Assembly (NCBI RefSeq): GCF_016920785.2
Contig: NW_024609835.1
Span: forward strand, 176,490,798-176,554,797
Direction: 5' to 3'
Origin: Ixodes scapularis
Lineage: Eukaryota; Arthropoda; Arachnida; Ixodida; Ixodidae
Length of the DNA: 64,000 nucleotides
Positions 23,091 to 35,822 of the stretch are shown in pieces. Position 1 is the first letter of the stretch; each line of letters opens with the position of its first letter. The translations under genes and the position numbers were made by a program. The notes beneath the pieces were generated by a model. It was not told the origin of the DNA. It worked only from the letters and a program-made list of their open reading frames with translations, and did no database searches.

Positions 23091-23326
23091 GATTTGACAC
23101 TTGTTTCTTGAGAAAGTATTCACTGGCGGCCATATCCGTGTGCGCTGTTGCTGAGCGGGTGCTGACGGCGAGCTTCCGCAGTCCTTTTCGAGCGTGCATT
23201 TAGCACCATCAAGGTTGCCGGTCTTAGCAGGCTATTAATGTGAGCTCGTTTTGAGCATGCGCTGTAAACATCGACCTCAAATATGGCGTCCAGTGAATAC
23301 CTCCTATTGAAGCAAGTGTCAAAACC
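23091..23326. repeat. Fold-back element with ATTCACTGG-type arms
   Basis: Arms 23091-23135 and 23281-23326 are inverted copies (TTGACACTTG ... GTATTCACTGG ... GCCATAT). The middle carries GCACCATCAAGGTTGCCGGT, which also occurs near 35280. The inner arm words recur in the larger element at 53718-54981. Confidence 0.65.
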
Positions 23327-23469
23327 ACATGATAAGATATCAGGCGCGAGCTGACGGCGATAAGGAGCGCGCGATGGTTTTCTGTCGACGGACACGAAGA
23401 AACCCGACCAACGAGTCATTTAAACTTCGCTGTAAAATACCGCCCTAAGTATAAAGGGGTTTGCTAGCG

Positions 23470-23600
23470 CTGTGACGTAGCTATGTTGTATTACCTCCGC
23501 TTCTCACGCTGCGGACCCAGGTTCGATTTCCGCGGGCGGCGTGTAATATTTTACAGGAATAGTTGTAATGGGCTCTTCCCTCCACCAGTAAGGACTCTGT
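23470..23600 (+). repeat. tRNA-derived SINE-like unit (Glu-like)
   Basis: The A-box-like GTAGCTATGTTG (23478-23489) and B box GGTTCGATTTCC (23520-23531) flank CCGCTTCTCACGC, which resembles the anticodon arm of tRNA-Glu(CTC). A related stretch without a good A box occurs at about 24405-24480. The 3' parts are AT-rich and not coding. Confidence 0.55.
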
Positions 23601-25561
23601 TGTTGATGCTATAGTTGGCGTTGCAGGAGGTCCGTCGACGATGTTGCAAAATCCTTAAATCAAGATCGCCCGCCGCCCGCGGGATTGAAGCTGGGTTTAC
23701 TGCGTGCGAAGCGGAGACGTCACCCAGAGCCAGAATGTTAACAGGCCGCATTATACTTAGGACTTGTTTATTTCCCTTTGCCCACTGCACGCGCTCTCTA
23801 GAAAAAAAATGCCGATAACAAAATGCCGTTGTAGCACTGTCAATGCCAAGAGCTCGTACCGGAAGACGCGCCTCTCGGGCTCCGGAACAAGGAAGAATCC
23901 AGCGTTCGAAACTAGATGTTCTGGTGTCCATTTTGTTCGGATTGCTTTTGTTCACGCTCCCCACAGTGAGTGAACGCGATGCCGATGCCAAACAAATTCG
24001 CTGTGATTCGTCGTAACGCGGTACTGCGCAATATTTATGAATCTGGCAGCGTCCGTCATGGACGTCATACTACGCCAACTACAACAACAGCGTCAACTAA
24101 AACTACAACATCCAAAACAGCTATACAACTGCAACATGTCAACAACGGACGTCATTCCCAGTGGTGGGAGGAGCCCATAACAGCTATCGCTGCGAAACCC
24201 TAAGTGAAAAGCGACTATTTAACGCTGTGAAGTACCTCTACAAAGTGGAAGGCATTTGTTCTAAAAACCCACGAGTTGATAACCATATTTGATGCGCTGA
24301 CCCAAATGCGAAGATTTTATTACAAGAAGTGGAGGTGTTCTAACACGTGACAGAGTTCTGAAAAGGGCCCTATGTGTATATTGTTCCCAATGATATAAGA
24401 AAAAAAAAAAAACTGCCTTAGCTTTGTGGTAACGTTTCCGCAGCTGAGGTGATACCTGCGGGTGGCGTGTGTTCGTTTTATAAAAAAATTGGCAACATCA
24501 ATGACGGACACCCAGCTTCCTGATACACCAACTAGAACAACGAAAACATAATTTCCAATAGTGAAAGGATAACGTCTGTCGTTGTGAAAGAATGGGAAAG
24601 GGTGCTAAGGCTGAAGTGAGGCAACCTCTTCGTATTAGTAAAAATCTAAACAAAACATTGTTACCTGTATCAATGTTTTTTTAGTTGGAGATGCATTCCT
24701 TGAACGTAGCTATATTTTTCATTGCGCGAAATACCGAAGAGAACAAAGCAAAATACGTGTAACCTTTCTAATCACGGAGGTGGTCAGCTGCCAGTGAGTA
24801 TTATGGAATTGTCTAGTACATAAGGCGGCTGTACAACACTAGAGCGCACGACACAAGAGCGCCGACATTAGAGCGCCACGACGTTCGCGCGCGACGCTAT
24901 AGCTCGCGCGACTCGAGAGCGCAGCAACATTAGCGCGCGTGTCATTAGAGCGCCCGTAATGAGAGCGCACAACCAATCCAACACGGGTGGCCCGACCGGA
25001 TCGACCACTTGTTCGGACATCGCGTGTTTTATCTGAAATTGGCGGGGATTTACGCCGCGGCATTCAGCAAGGACTTTGCAAATGAGTTGACGAAATGTTT
25101 GCGTGTGACAAATTAAGAAATGTTCCAAAAGCGGACAGCAGAAAAAAAAAAAAGGAAGTGAATATTTGTAGCGTCTATTTCCGCAGAAAAAAATATTGCA
25201 GCTGACCTAGCATCATTAGTTCTTTTAATTTAATTGATAAAGTTCACCACCGACCTCACTAATTCTTTATTTTAAAATATTTGAAAACGTTCAAAAGGAA
25301 AGAAGCAACATATATCATGCTTCCCCGTATTTTGGGGTTTTCAACATCAATTTCGGCAAAGGAGCTCTCGTGCCAAGTGTCACACGCCAGCCATTCATAT
25401 CGTCAAAAATCGTAATTTTACTAAACACTTAACCTGGGAATCTATGCCTACAATGAAAATAAAATATACGTTGATGTCAGCATAGTAGTGGGATAAAGCA
25501 CTGGGGCGAGACCGACAGCATCCGGTGCAGCCTGAACAGTAGTCTCAAAGCTTCCACAAAC

Positions 25562-27522
25562 CAGGGTTGGGCAGTATCGCGGTACAAATGTATCGCGATA
25601 GCATTTTTGAAATGCATTTCGTATCTGTATTTTTGTATCGCGATTCACATTTTTCGCCAGCATCTGTATTCCTGTATCAAAATACATTTGAAATGTTTCT
25701 TGGTATCGCGATACAATCAGGATGAAATGTATTTCGTTACATTTCTTAAGAAATACTTCACCCCCCCCCCCCCCCCTCCCGCAGAGAAAACAAATACAAG
25801 TCCAAACGCTTTGTTTCTTTTTCAGAGGCCACCAGGGTCAATAAGATGCTGGGACAATGTTACTATGCTGACCAAGCCTCCTTCCTATTCTCCAAACTAT
25901 TTTTCTATGCGTCCTCCTCTTTCTTCTGAGAAGTGTTGCGAAGTCGGTGACTCGAACCAGGTGGCATGCCAGAAGTGGAGTCAGAGCATCTTCTGCCGCA
26001 AGTCCTTAGGTAGGGATTTCTTGACTCATTGTTTGCTGGCATCCAAAGCCCGCTGCTAACCGTCTCTCTCGCCTTAACGTACACAGTGCACCCATCCGGC
26101 AAAGCTGAGTCACAGTCCGTTGCAGCACGAGCCTGGCGGTGGTTGACTTGAAATAGTAGGATAACTTACGCCGTGAAGCTTGTGGGTAACCTGGGGATTC
26201 CAAGCGTCTGGCCCAGGTTGCTCCTCCGGCAATCATGAGTGGTCACCTTCACTGCGAAGGGGCCAAGGGCAACTTGCCTCGCGAGCGGCGCCCCGCAGCT
26301 GAAAGGGCCATCGCAGCGTATGCGCGGGGACTGTTGCAATCGCGGCGCAGGTGATAGCGGTCATTAACTGTTTACGCGTTGTTGACCCGGTGTGCTGTGT
26401 CACTCCCCGAGACGGGTAGCAGCAAGGGAAATTCCAAAAGTTCAACACTTATTCGAGTGCGTCTGCGGCTGCGTCCGTAATATTGCACGGCTCAAGGGTA
26501 TAATCAGCCCACGTGAACGAACTCCCTGTTTCGGTGATCCGAAACCCAGGAAGGAGGTGCCGACCCATACTTTGTACACCTGCGACTCGTCTCAGGCGCG
26601 CTCTATATTGGAGAGCTCGCACCTGTGCCGGCAATATCAGGTCGCAATCCACGAGGTCTCTGTTTGGATGATGCTAGGCAGAATTTGAGGACTGCAATCC
26701 AAACGTCAATGGTAAAGGGTCGGTAGGAAGGACCTTCACAACAGGGATGCCACCGTATGGTTTTTACCACCGTAAGAGAAGATAAGACATATGTTCCAGG
26801 ATGATTCAGGTGGTCCACTATTCTCCGAAATTCCAAAAGACACTGCCTGCACGATCTTCAACGAGGTATTCTACAACAAAAATATGTATTATCCTTTCAT
26901 ACAGCAGCGTGGTAAAGTGTCTTGTTGAAGGCAACATCTACATATAAAGAATACCAGTTCATTCCACCGTGCCGTCATGTGATCAATGTTGACAGGGGCG
27001 TCCCTATTGGACAGGGTCCCCATGGGAAGTTTTGATAGGATTTAGGGTGACAAATTTTATTTAGGGGTCGAAGTCTTTCTCATCCCTTGTCAGACAGACA
27101 GGATGTCAGGGAAGGGATCGCTGTCAGTCCTTGAGAGAACGTTCTTTTGGAGTCCACTGAAGACTCCTCGTTGTCCGAAACCACTACCTTCAAGGCAAAG
27201 TGCCAAGCCCCCAGAAAATTTATTTCGGAATCAAAAAATTCTACTACGAACTTTAAGCTTAATCTCAGTTGGCGTCTCAAATAAAATTAAAAAAAATATA
27301 TTGAAGTATCAGTATTGCTGTATTTGTATTTCCGCCCTCCCTAAATTGTATTCTTGTATTTGTATTTTCAAAGATTTTCGCCTTTATTGAAAACGTATTT
27401 GCGATATGTATCGTGATACAGTTTTACAGATATACTTTAGTATTAGTATTTTAGCTACTATTTTAATGTATCCCAGTATTTGTATCTCCAAATACATTTT
27501 TGAGCATTTCTGCCCAACCCGG
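25562..27522 (+). mobile_element. hAT-like DNA element copy B with 8-bp target duplication
   Basis: Ends are CAGGGTTGGGCA (25562) and TGCCCAACCCGG (to 27522). The flanking octamers CCACAAAC (25554-25561) and CCACGAAC (27523-27530) match at 7 of 8, the target-site length of hAT elements. Subterminal blocks repeat AATGTATTT and ATCGCGATAC. The interior matches copy A in reverse. A C-run at 25760-25777 corresponds to the G-run at 13327-13346 of copy A, so it is ancestral. Confidence 0.85.
27168..27284 (+). pseudogene. BED-type zinc finger relic, hAT copy B
   Basis: The frame reads SLSETTTFKAKCQAPRKFIS and then STTNFKLNLSWRLK before a stop. It aligns with the relic in copy A (7721-7828). Here the second Cys and the His are lost. 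The two copies together show the shared origin but neither could bind zinc. Confidence 0.5.
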
Positions 27523-28490
27523 CCACGAACATTCTGCTCCTGAAAAATCGTGCATTTCAATCGGTCTGGATTCTACAAAGCCAATCCCTTTGAAACATGT
27601 ATGATATAAGGGACACAGTATGGTGTTTAATTAACCTTTTGTCTTTTCAACCTTATTCAAAATGGGCAGCGGAAAGAAGTTCACCGGAAAACCGACGGGT
27701 GCGAAGAAAGGCTCACCTTCGAAATCTAGAATCAATATAACTTTAACATTAGAAACTCGGGTGGAAGTTTTGTTTAGGTTCATATTTAGAACGCTCTAGT
27801 CCGCACTTTCCTTTCCGTTGATGCTACGGTTTTGATTGTGTATGTTGTCATTGAACCCCCGAAAAATGGCTGATTTCTTAGAAAGGGTCGTACCCGTTTT
27901 AGTTTTAGTTTTTTTTATTAAAGGCATGTTCAATCAATCAAAAATCACCAATGCTCCGATCCGACGAGTCGCACAATTTTGGTCTGTCTGTGGAGCCGCT
28001 GGTACATCAAACATTTCGCTGTGTTCGCTCAACTGGGGTGCGCTCTCGTGTCGCGCGCTGAACTGCTCATGCGCTCTCGCGACATCCGCTCTAATGTCAA
28101 GCGTGCTACTGTCGCAGCGCCCTCATGTCGAACGCTCTAACGTCGGCGCTCGTGTCGCGCGCTCTAAAGGCGCTCTCCCCATAAGTCAATAGAGCCGTCA
28201 CCAGGGTTATGACTCCTCTCTTGTGTTTAATCAATTATGCCTCTATTTGATATTTCTGTGCACGTAACAACTGCATCTGGTGTCTGTTGCTTCTAAACTT
28301 GCTGCTCCTAAAAAAAATCCCTTGTATGATTTCGCTCTGCACCCTATACTTAAATAGTTCGCCAGCATCCTAAGTGCACTGTTAACACTCTTAAGGTGCT
28401 AGCCCTAGAGCGTTTGTGCCCATGCCTTTGAGAGCACTGAAGCTTCTACTTCCTTCGTAAACTGTCACTACCATATTAGTGTGGTGAAAA

Positions 28491-29094
28491 GTGCTTACTG
28501 GGGGCACTAAGTCACTGGATCCTAGGAAATACCGCTGTTGCCTTTCCCGCGTGCTATAACGTAAAGAGATATCAAAAGTCGGCCAAAACCATGCAATGCG
28601 GTTCGCTTGCCAGTATCTGTTGCCACGGCAATCGTCATTTTGATCCTTACGATGTTTCCAAAGGACAATTTTAAAATCTGAACCAACCGCACCAAAAGTG
28701 TGATGGCGCGTCATCGCACTGAAAACATTTCTCAAAAATGTAAGCTTCTTTGGCACTGTATAGGCAATCAACTGATAAGACTGGCTTATGTTCACTGATC
28801 TCATATAACGACACTGTTTTAGTGTGTATAATACGAGAGAAATTTCTTTTTTCAATGCTGCCAAGCACCGAAGCCGCATATGGTGGCGGTGTGATGCGCG
28901 CTTGTTTCTTCGGTGTGTTGACAACAAAATCTCGCTGTACAAAAAATGTCGTTATAAAGAAACTTCTCACTGCGAATTTGGGTCGGCTCACCAAGGTCAA
29001 GGAGAAATTTTTCATTCCATGTATAAAAAAGTCTACCATACGGGAACCTCGGCGGTACTTTCCCAGGATCCAGTGACTTTAGCCATAAGGGCAC
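28491..29094. mobile_element. About 600-bp element with inverted ends
   Basis: Arms 28491-28536 and 29052-29094 are inverted copies around AGTCACTGGATCCTRGGAAA. The inner part is not palindromic and has open frames on both strands without recognisable families. It is probably a non-autonomous DNA element; the target duplication is unclear. Confidence 0.6.
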
Positions 29095-29099
29095 TAACC

Positions 29100-30720
29100 T
29101 AAACCGGAAGAGAATGGCGTCTGCAAGTTTATTATGATTTTACAACTTGTCGTACTTTTTTAAACTCTACACCCCTTTACCTAGCTAAAGTAGGCCCTTG
29201 GATGTTTAAAATTTGTCGTAAGCGGACATTTGGTATAGGAACTCTAATAACCAACCTGCAGTGCTTTCTGATGAAACGCTATGCCCTGTGCCATTCAGCC
29301 ATTATTTATCCATAATCAAATTGGCAAAGTAAATAGAGTGCCATTTTCAACCAGTTTCTTAGAAAATAGAGGCTGCTATAGGTTGATTTATCATAAAACA
29401 AAGTGCAGTCAAAAGATACAAGACACACAAGCACAAACATGCACACTAAAAGCACAATGGCATGGTGCATGCTCCGAGCTTGATTGGTATAGACTGTGAC
29501 TGATTACTATAGGCGACACGCTCCGTGATCTAGCGTTTTTGGCGCATGCTTGCGTGACCTCATTGGCTTGCACCGTCGACTGCGCTATGAATTTCAGTGA
29601 AACGAAATATGTCGTGATACCTGATGCCGCCTTTAATGGCTAGCATTGGCTAACAGTTATAACCAACACATTTTGTTTCAGCCGGAGAATAGTGTCGTTT
29701 AATTCACTGCTCACGCAATACGCCACCACATTCATAAATGACCACCTTTAGGATGTTATAGTTGATGTTTGCTTAAGTCTGAAAACAATAAGGTATGCGT
29801 ATGCATACGCATAGGTGCGGCGAAGTATTGAATACAGTTATCGGAGCTATTAAAACATTTTACTCCAACTGGAAAGTTTTATTTTAGTCGACGCCTCAAA
29901 AATTACCGTTCTCTGTAAGCGCACCTTTTGTAGGTACTTAATATAACCAATGTGTAACGCCTTTTTGTAAAGCGATATTCTTTAACATCCAGTCGCTTTG
30001 TAATTATCATATTGATGAAATAAATCGATCGTCAAGCGTTGCTATCTTCTCAGCTGACGCCCTTAACAACCTGTGTCTTGAAGAAAAAGGGTCTCGTAAA
30101 CGTTTATGCGGAGCAAATATTTTTTCTCCGTTAAATATGCAGGAGAAAAACCGCAAAAACTTTATTAACTGGGTGATATTTTTGACAAAGCCGTGTGGCA
30201 GTCACTGCGCCGCGGATCAGAAGGCAACACTAAAAGAATAAAAACTACTCAGCTTGGCATCCTCCGATAGGTTAGCTGGCCAGGATACCTGGCCAGGATA
30301 GCTGGCTTGCTTAGCAGCTATGCAAACAGGGAAGCGCTTCCACCTCGTGACGCGGGCAAGAGCGCGCGGTGAACGCGCAACGTGCAATAGAGCAGCCGAA
30401 GGAAGGCAATTAAGAACGAAGGAGGAATATCGGTGCCACGAGCCATACCACTAATGGCTTTTTCAAGATTACCGCGGTAGAATTGGAGCCTTAAAGGAAA
30501 ACTCCGCTCAATAGTTTCGAATTTTGGATTACGACTGTTTTAGTTCAGTCAGTGTCCCTGAATTAAAACGTATTGTTCTTTTTTTCGATATTGTGCGTAG
30601 TTCTATAAATATTACGGCTGAAAGCTTGGTTTCGGGTGTCTACAGAAAAGCCAAATCTATCTGCTAGAAAGGAATGGCAGCACTTATATCCGCTGTACTG
30701 AAAGGCAGAGCAGGTGTTCT
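29100..30720. other. No gene seen
   Basis: AT-rich sequence without recognisable protein. A short repeat of GGCCAGGATA(C/G)CTGGC is present at 30279-30308. Confidence 0.45.
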
Positions 30721-31585
30721 AAAAACGTTCTGAGGTTTGTCTCTCCAAACACGGGACATGAATTGCGGAGCGAAAATATACAACAGTTGGCATACATCTC
30801 GAGAGACGTAAAGCAAATTGGCCTCAACCAGAAAATAATTATTATAGGATACAGAAATGCCCAGTTAGAAAATTTTTACGGATTCATGGATGAAACACTG
30901 AAGATGTTAGAAGAGTTCTCCGATGTCCAGGATCTAGTTTTACTTAATGCCCAAGTCAAATTCGATGGACTACTGCCTAATGTGCCACAAACTGCATAAC
31001 CAATTAGGAGGTATGGAAATAAATGAAAAAGGTGCAAAATGTATAGTAAGTGATCACAAAAGAATTAAGATTAGATTTTCCACATCAGACCCCGAACAAC
31101 AAGCTCAGGAACGGGAAGGTAAACCGAGCCTGCATGAAACTCATCTACAGAAAGTACACAAAAGGATTGACACAATATAACATCTAAGCAACTAGAAAAA
31201 AAAGATGGACGCATGAGTATTTAGTAGGAATTTCTATAAATAAATTACGAATATTTTGAATCGAACAAAAAGGGAAAAGGAAACAAGTGCAAACAAAAAA
31301 TGAAAGCCGTTTACAAATCCCTGTAACGCTGATTTGGAGCACAGCTCTTGAGGAGGAGTAGGGAAGGGTACTGAGGGGGGTCACGTCACCTGCGGGTAGT
31401 CACGTGACCCCGGGGGTTCACGTGACCTCGGGGGGTGGTTCACGTGACCTCGAGGGGGTCAGGTGACCTCGGGGGGGGGGGGGGTCACGTGCCCTCGGGG
31501 GGAGGGTCACGTGACCTCGGGGGGAGGGGGGGGGGTGACGTGACCTCGGGGGTCACGTGACCCCCCCCCCCCCCCGCGGTTACGC

Positions 31586-31616
<31 letters not shown>

Positions 31617-33420
31617 AACGCCGCTCAGGCTGGAAACGGACCCCTAAGAGCTGCGCTCTAGAATGCTGGTGGGATTAAGGAGGTCAAGGAAGCCATATCA
31701 CGACGCTAAGGGTCATCCTGGGAGCGCAGGCAGGCACAGAAAAGGGGGGCCAGTCAAGCAGAAGTAGCAACAAATTGGGAGAACATACAGGAAAGAAAAA
31801 TGGAGGCATCATCATAATTACAGGCAAAAATTGGAAGTGGAGAAGTACAGTGGATGACGGAAATAAATAAGCAAAAGATAGGAATGCGAGAAAAAGGTTT
31901 TTGGGAGCACAAAAAAGCGCAGGGAGGGAAGGCAGAGGGGATCCAGCTCTTGCTGACCACAAAGGAGGGGAGAAGGGTAGGGGGAATAGGCAGAAGAATA
32001 TATTAAACAGACAATCGAAGAGGCTTTCTCACAGCTTGAGCAAAGGAAAAAAAGTGAAGAGCACTGACAGCAGCGGGGTATAGGAAGAGCAGAATCGTGT
32101 ATCAATGGAGGCGACCACAGCTGAATGGAGCAAGGTTGAAAGTAAGGATCCAGCAGGTACAGCGACGGTTGCAGATGACATAGTCACGGAATTCTCAAAG
32201 AGCCTAGGAAAAACAAGCAAATTGAACTTATGAAACATGAATAAGAAAATTATTATTGGAGGAGACGCACCCAATGATTGGGAAATAAGCACAATGAAAC
32301 TAATATATAGAGGCACAAGAAACGAAGACAACATCAAGTCATACCACCCGATAACAGAAACATCAGTTTTATACTGATTAGTTATGTAGGTTCTAAAACG
32401 AAGGTGGGAGGAATGGGCAAAGGGAGTGTAAATTCTGGGCGAGCTTCCAAATGAATTTAAAGGGAGAAAAAGCCAGAAGATAACGTATTCGTCATCACTC
32501 AATATATCGAGACAGCAGTAAAGAGCAAAAGCGTGTATGGTCACCTTATTCGGACATAAAGGGAGTGTACAATGGCGTGAACGAGGAAAAACTTAGAGGC
32601 CAGCTGAAGATAAATAACTTAGATACACATTTGTCTATGTTTCTTCAGCATGTGTTCGCAGACAATACCGTAGTTTTAACATGGGTCGCAGAAACTACAC
32701 AACCAGCAGCAATGAAAATAGGGCTCAGACATGGCTGTCTATTGTCACCTTTGCTCTTTAGAATATACGTAAGTGAAATGAAAAAAAAAAACCAGCGATT
32801 TATGCATTGATATGAGTTATAAAGAACGAATTGTAAAACAAGTATTTCCAGGAATAATGGTTGCAGACGACATAGCACTCATGGCAGATGACAGCGACAC
32901 ATTACCGAAAATAAGTGGAGTATGCGGTTAGGAAGGAGAGGTCTTGAGCCTTAGTTTTAATAGTGGCAAGTTGGAAGTAATAGTGTTCAACGACGAAAAG
33001 AAGGAACCCCTGGAAATACAAGACAGTTAAATATACTATGTAGAAAAATACAAATATCCGGGAGCATGGCCCAATAAGGGAAGGAAATACCTAGAGGATT
33101 ATTAGAAAAATATAATTAGAAAGGGGAATTTAAATTAAGGTATTATGAAACTGAAGGCATTATGAAATTATAATAGATACGAAGTGATCAGGGGTACGTG
33201 AAAAGGACTAATGGCGCCACGACTGTCTTTTGGCAATGGAGTACTGTGTATGAGATCAGAGGTTCAATCAGGATAGGAAATTAGACAAAGGAGCGTGGGC
33301 AGGTTAGCACCGGGAGTGAATGGGAACACACCTAATGATGGAGTGCAGGAGGACGGGCTGGTCGGCTTTTGAGAGCAGAGAGGCAATAAGTAAATTGAAA
33401 TTTGAAGAAAGGTTAACTGA
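30720..33420 (+). pseudogene. Decayed non-LTR retrotransposon (LINE) with endonuclease and reverse transcriptase
   Basis: The 5' part (30763-31180) is an apurinic-type endonuclease: KIIIIGYRNAQLEN corresponds to the I-I-x-G-D-F-N-A box (the Asp is lost) and CIVSDHKRIKIRF is the conserved S-D-H segment. After the inserted miniature element the frame decays, then reverse transcriptase appears: LRHGCLLSPLLFRIYVSEM (32728-32784) and a VADD version of the Y-A-D-D box near 32860. Stops are frequent. The clade is not assigned. Confidence 0.7.
31337..31658. mobile_element. TA-flanked miniature element B carrying a GGTCACGTGACCTCGGGG array
   Basis: Ends GAGCACAGCTCTTGAGG and CCTAAGAGCTGCGCTC match those of element A; the right end is followed by TA, and the left flank is TG, probably a changed TA. 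The inside is an array of at least seven units with the core TCACGTGACC spaced by G-runs, then GACGCC repeats. It lies within the LINE between endonuclease and reverse transcriptase, so it inserted after the LINE. Confidence 0.7.
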
Positions 33421-33481
33421 AATGGACGTCCATTTCAGTGTTTAAGTGTTTTTACATATTACTTTTTGACACAAAATAGAC

Positions 33482-33765
33482 TGTGGTCCAGAGGAAGACG
33501 TTTGTGGTTTTAAAAACAAAGCAATCTTTACCACATCAATTAAAAAAAACTACACTAAACGAAGGAGTTTGTCCGGAATGATCGTCCTGCTGCCAAGCTG
33601 GTCATCGCTGGTCTCGAGCTGGTCGGTTCGAGCTTGTGCCCGTCTGTCGCTTGAGCGCCGTGCGCGGCACGCGGTGATGCGTCATATCTGAGTGACTTGC
33701 CGCGCCAGACACGAGGTCTCCTAGCGCTTGGACCAGAACCGTATATTAGGAGAGTTCGGACAATG
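33482..33765. repeat. Solo-LTR-like block related to 41806-42060
   Basis: The stretch starts TGTGG and aligns in the same orientation with the block next to the minus-strand Ty3/gypsy gag at 41806-42060 over about 240 bases. No other part of that retrotransposon is present here, so a solo LTR is the simplest reading. The right border is uncertain. Confidence 0.6.
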
Positions 33766-33904
33766 GGCGGAGCAAAGGCCGCCGCTAGTGCACAAAAACT
33801 CCCCCCGTGGTTAGAGCGTAAAATAAAGGTACGACACAGCGTCTACCAATCAGGAGACCGCAACGTCACAATATTTGCAAACAACATTTAAAGCAGTAAA
33901 GACA

Positions 33905-33995
33905 AAGGCACAGGCGCGTGAGCCTAGCTCAGCGAAATGCTTTTGTTCGTACGAGAACTCGTGCATAGGAGGTACTTTCCAAAGCCACGCGCTCG
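33905..33995. repeat. Dispersed repeat, copy 2
   Basis: Same family as 22030-22120, shared words ACGAGAACTCG and CTTTCCRAAGCCACGC. Function unknown. Confidence 0.5.
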
Positions 33996-34889
33996 TGCCC
34001 ATAGCTTTGTCTGCACTGCTGATGTTTCTGAGATGAAGTATCGGTGACATTTTGCTCTGGGCCGGCTTGCTAGAACAGCGTCTCAGACACTGGCTGGAAG
34101 AAAACAGTGCAAAGGGTGGGGCGCGTGATCGTCTTGAGACGCGGAGTACCACTCGGCTCGTGTGCTGACTTTGGCAGTGCTTTCCTTCCCAGTCTCAGCT
34201 GAGACGCGGTTTCTAGCAAGTCCGCCCTGGTTTTGACCGCACGTTCGTTTATTCTACACTTGAGTATTGGCGTGACGAAAACCTCACATGCCTGAAGTTT
34301 TCAGTCACCGATAGCTAAACCTTATCACTCTAGCGACGCTAAAACGGCTTAAATTAGTCGTGTCACATATTTAGAGCTTACGACCACCGCTAGGGGCTGT
34401 TTTGAGGCCTGTGGTTGGCCCCGAAACGCTCACCTATTCGAAACAATGTATGGCCAAACTCTCCCAACAAACGGCTCTGGCTTGGACGCTACAAGGGTTC
34501 CCCTCTAGAGGAGTTTCAGGGGTGACGTTGGGCTTAAGAGACGGAGTGATAGTTATGGCGCTCGGTGGTTGGCAGAGACGGTGCTGGTACACTGTTAGAA
34601 AATTCCATCAATCTACGTGGAAAAATCGAATAGAACATGTCCCGTTTTCTGGCAATGCATCTAATGTGCTGTTTGCGTTCAAAAACTGGAACCATATGCC
34701 ATAAAGGCCATATGCATAGGCCATATGCATTGAAACCTGCTACTTAGGCAATAAGCATGAGCTGATCCGAATCAATAAAAAGAGCCTTACAAGGTTACAA
34801 TTTATAGTCGGTTCAACTGGTATACAGAAATTTAACACGTCCAGAAATTCCAAAAACCCAGCAATTTTTATGGAACTCTATCAGACCGC

Positions 34890-35070
34890 GGAAGTACAGC
34901 GCCCGTGAGCCGTGGTTCGCCGCGCTCGGGAAGACATCTCTCTCTCTCGCGCATGCGCATTGCGCTGGCGCCTGGCGCGGAACCGCTGAATAGGCCTGCT
35001 GCTGGACTTCGGCATCCGAGCTCGACGTAGCTATCGCGTGTCAGCGGCGTTGACGGCCTTGTTTTCTAAG
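34890..35070 (+). promoter_or_regulatory. Candidate promoter and noncoding first exon
   Basis: A GC-rich stretch with a CT run and a GCGCATGCGC palindrome (34949-34958), the form bound by NRF-1-type factors at TATA-less promoters, is followed by about 110 bases and then a consensus splice donor: TCTAAG before GTAAGTAAGT (35071). No ATG-started frame of note lies in the proposed exon, so it would be 5' untranslated. The downstream coding exons are not identified. Confidence 0.35.
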
Positions 35071-35514
35071 GTAAGTAAGTAAACGTTAAGTTGTTCCGAA
35101 CGCAGTGTTAGCTTGCTCTCTCTAAACGTGTCGTATATTCCAAGTTCGGGACGCCCAGCGTGTAGCGTCTCGCCTTCCCATGCGCATAGAGCTAGGCCTT
35201 GTATAGGCCACAGCTAAGTGCGCGACTGCTTAGCGCGAGCTAATAACGAGCTACCACAATTCATTTGCAACGTGCATCCGGCACCATCAAGATTGCCGGT
35301 CCTAGCAATGCGAGCGCGTTTTGAGCACGACCACTGAAGCAGGCGATGGAGCCGACGATGTAGCAGACGATGGTGCTCATCCGGGCTACCTAGGAGGCGC
35401 TGAGGGAATCTACTAGTGATGACGTTTAGAGGAGAAAACGCGCACGCCTTCTGTTCTAGGTGGTATTGGCTATACGCACGACGCGAAACTCGTTTAAAAC
35501 GAATGGTTACGAGT

Positions 35515-35620
35515 TTCCCAAGCGGTAACGTAGTTCAGTGGTTAGATGTCTGCTTGATTCGCAGCGGACCCTATATATATTTCGATCCCCCGTGTGAGAT
35601 TAAAATTTTTTTTTTTTTTT
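35515..35620 (+). repeat. tRNA-derived SINE-like unit with T/A tail
   Basis: An A box TAGTTCAGTGG (35531-35541) and a weaker B box TTCGATCCCC (35581-35590) are spaced as in a tRNA gene. An AT-rich stretch with a long T-run follows (35607-35624). Confidence 0.6.
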
Positions 35621-35822
35621 TTTTACATTTAGTTTTGTGGAGTAATTGGCGATATTTACATTTTCCATTTACAATAAACACAAAAAAAAAAAACGAATGT
35701 CATCATTGAAATTCGGCTTAACTAAATGGTATGGGACTCCTTTTTCGGTGGTGCAATCGAGGACAGCGGTGCGTGGGTTGCCGGTGGATGCCGCGGTGAA
35801 TAGTTTTGTACTTAGCAGCCGC

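Larger units (their letters stand above)
24842..28164. mobile_element. Element with GAGCGC-studded inverted ends, enclosing hAT copy B
   Basis: The left end (24842-24970) and right end (28038-28164) are inverted copies of about 130 bases, each carrying many scattered GAGCGC/GCGCTC words. TA flanks the outermost GAGCGC at both sides. After removal of the hAT-like insertion (25562-27522) about 1.36 kb remains. A minus-strand frame in the left interior (25128-24868) has no family I recognise. The class is uncertain; the ends start with the same GAGCGCA as the two satellite-bearing miniature elements. Confidence 0.65.

Noticed and set aside
23551..23991. 146-residue minus-strand frame
   Set aside because: It crosses a SINE-like unit and has no family resemblance or regular composition.
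28671..29039. Overlapping open frames on both strands
   Set aside because: They lie within an inverted-repeat element and none shows a recognisable motif.
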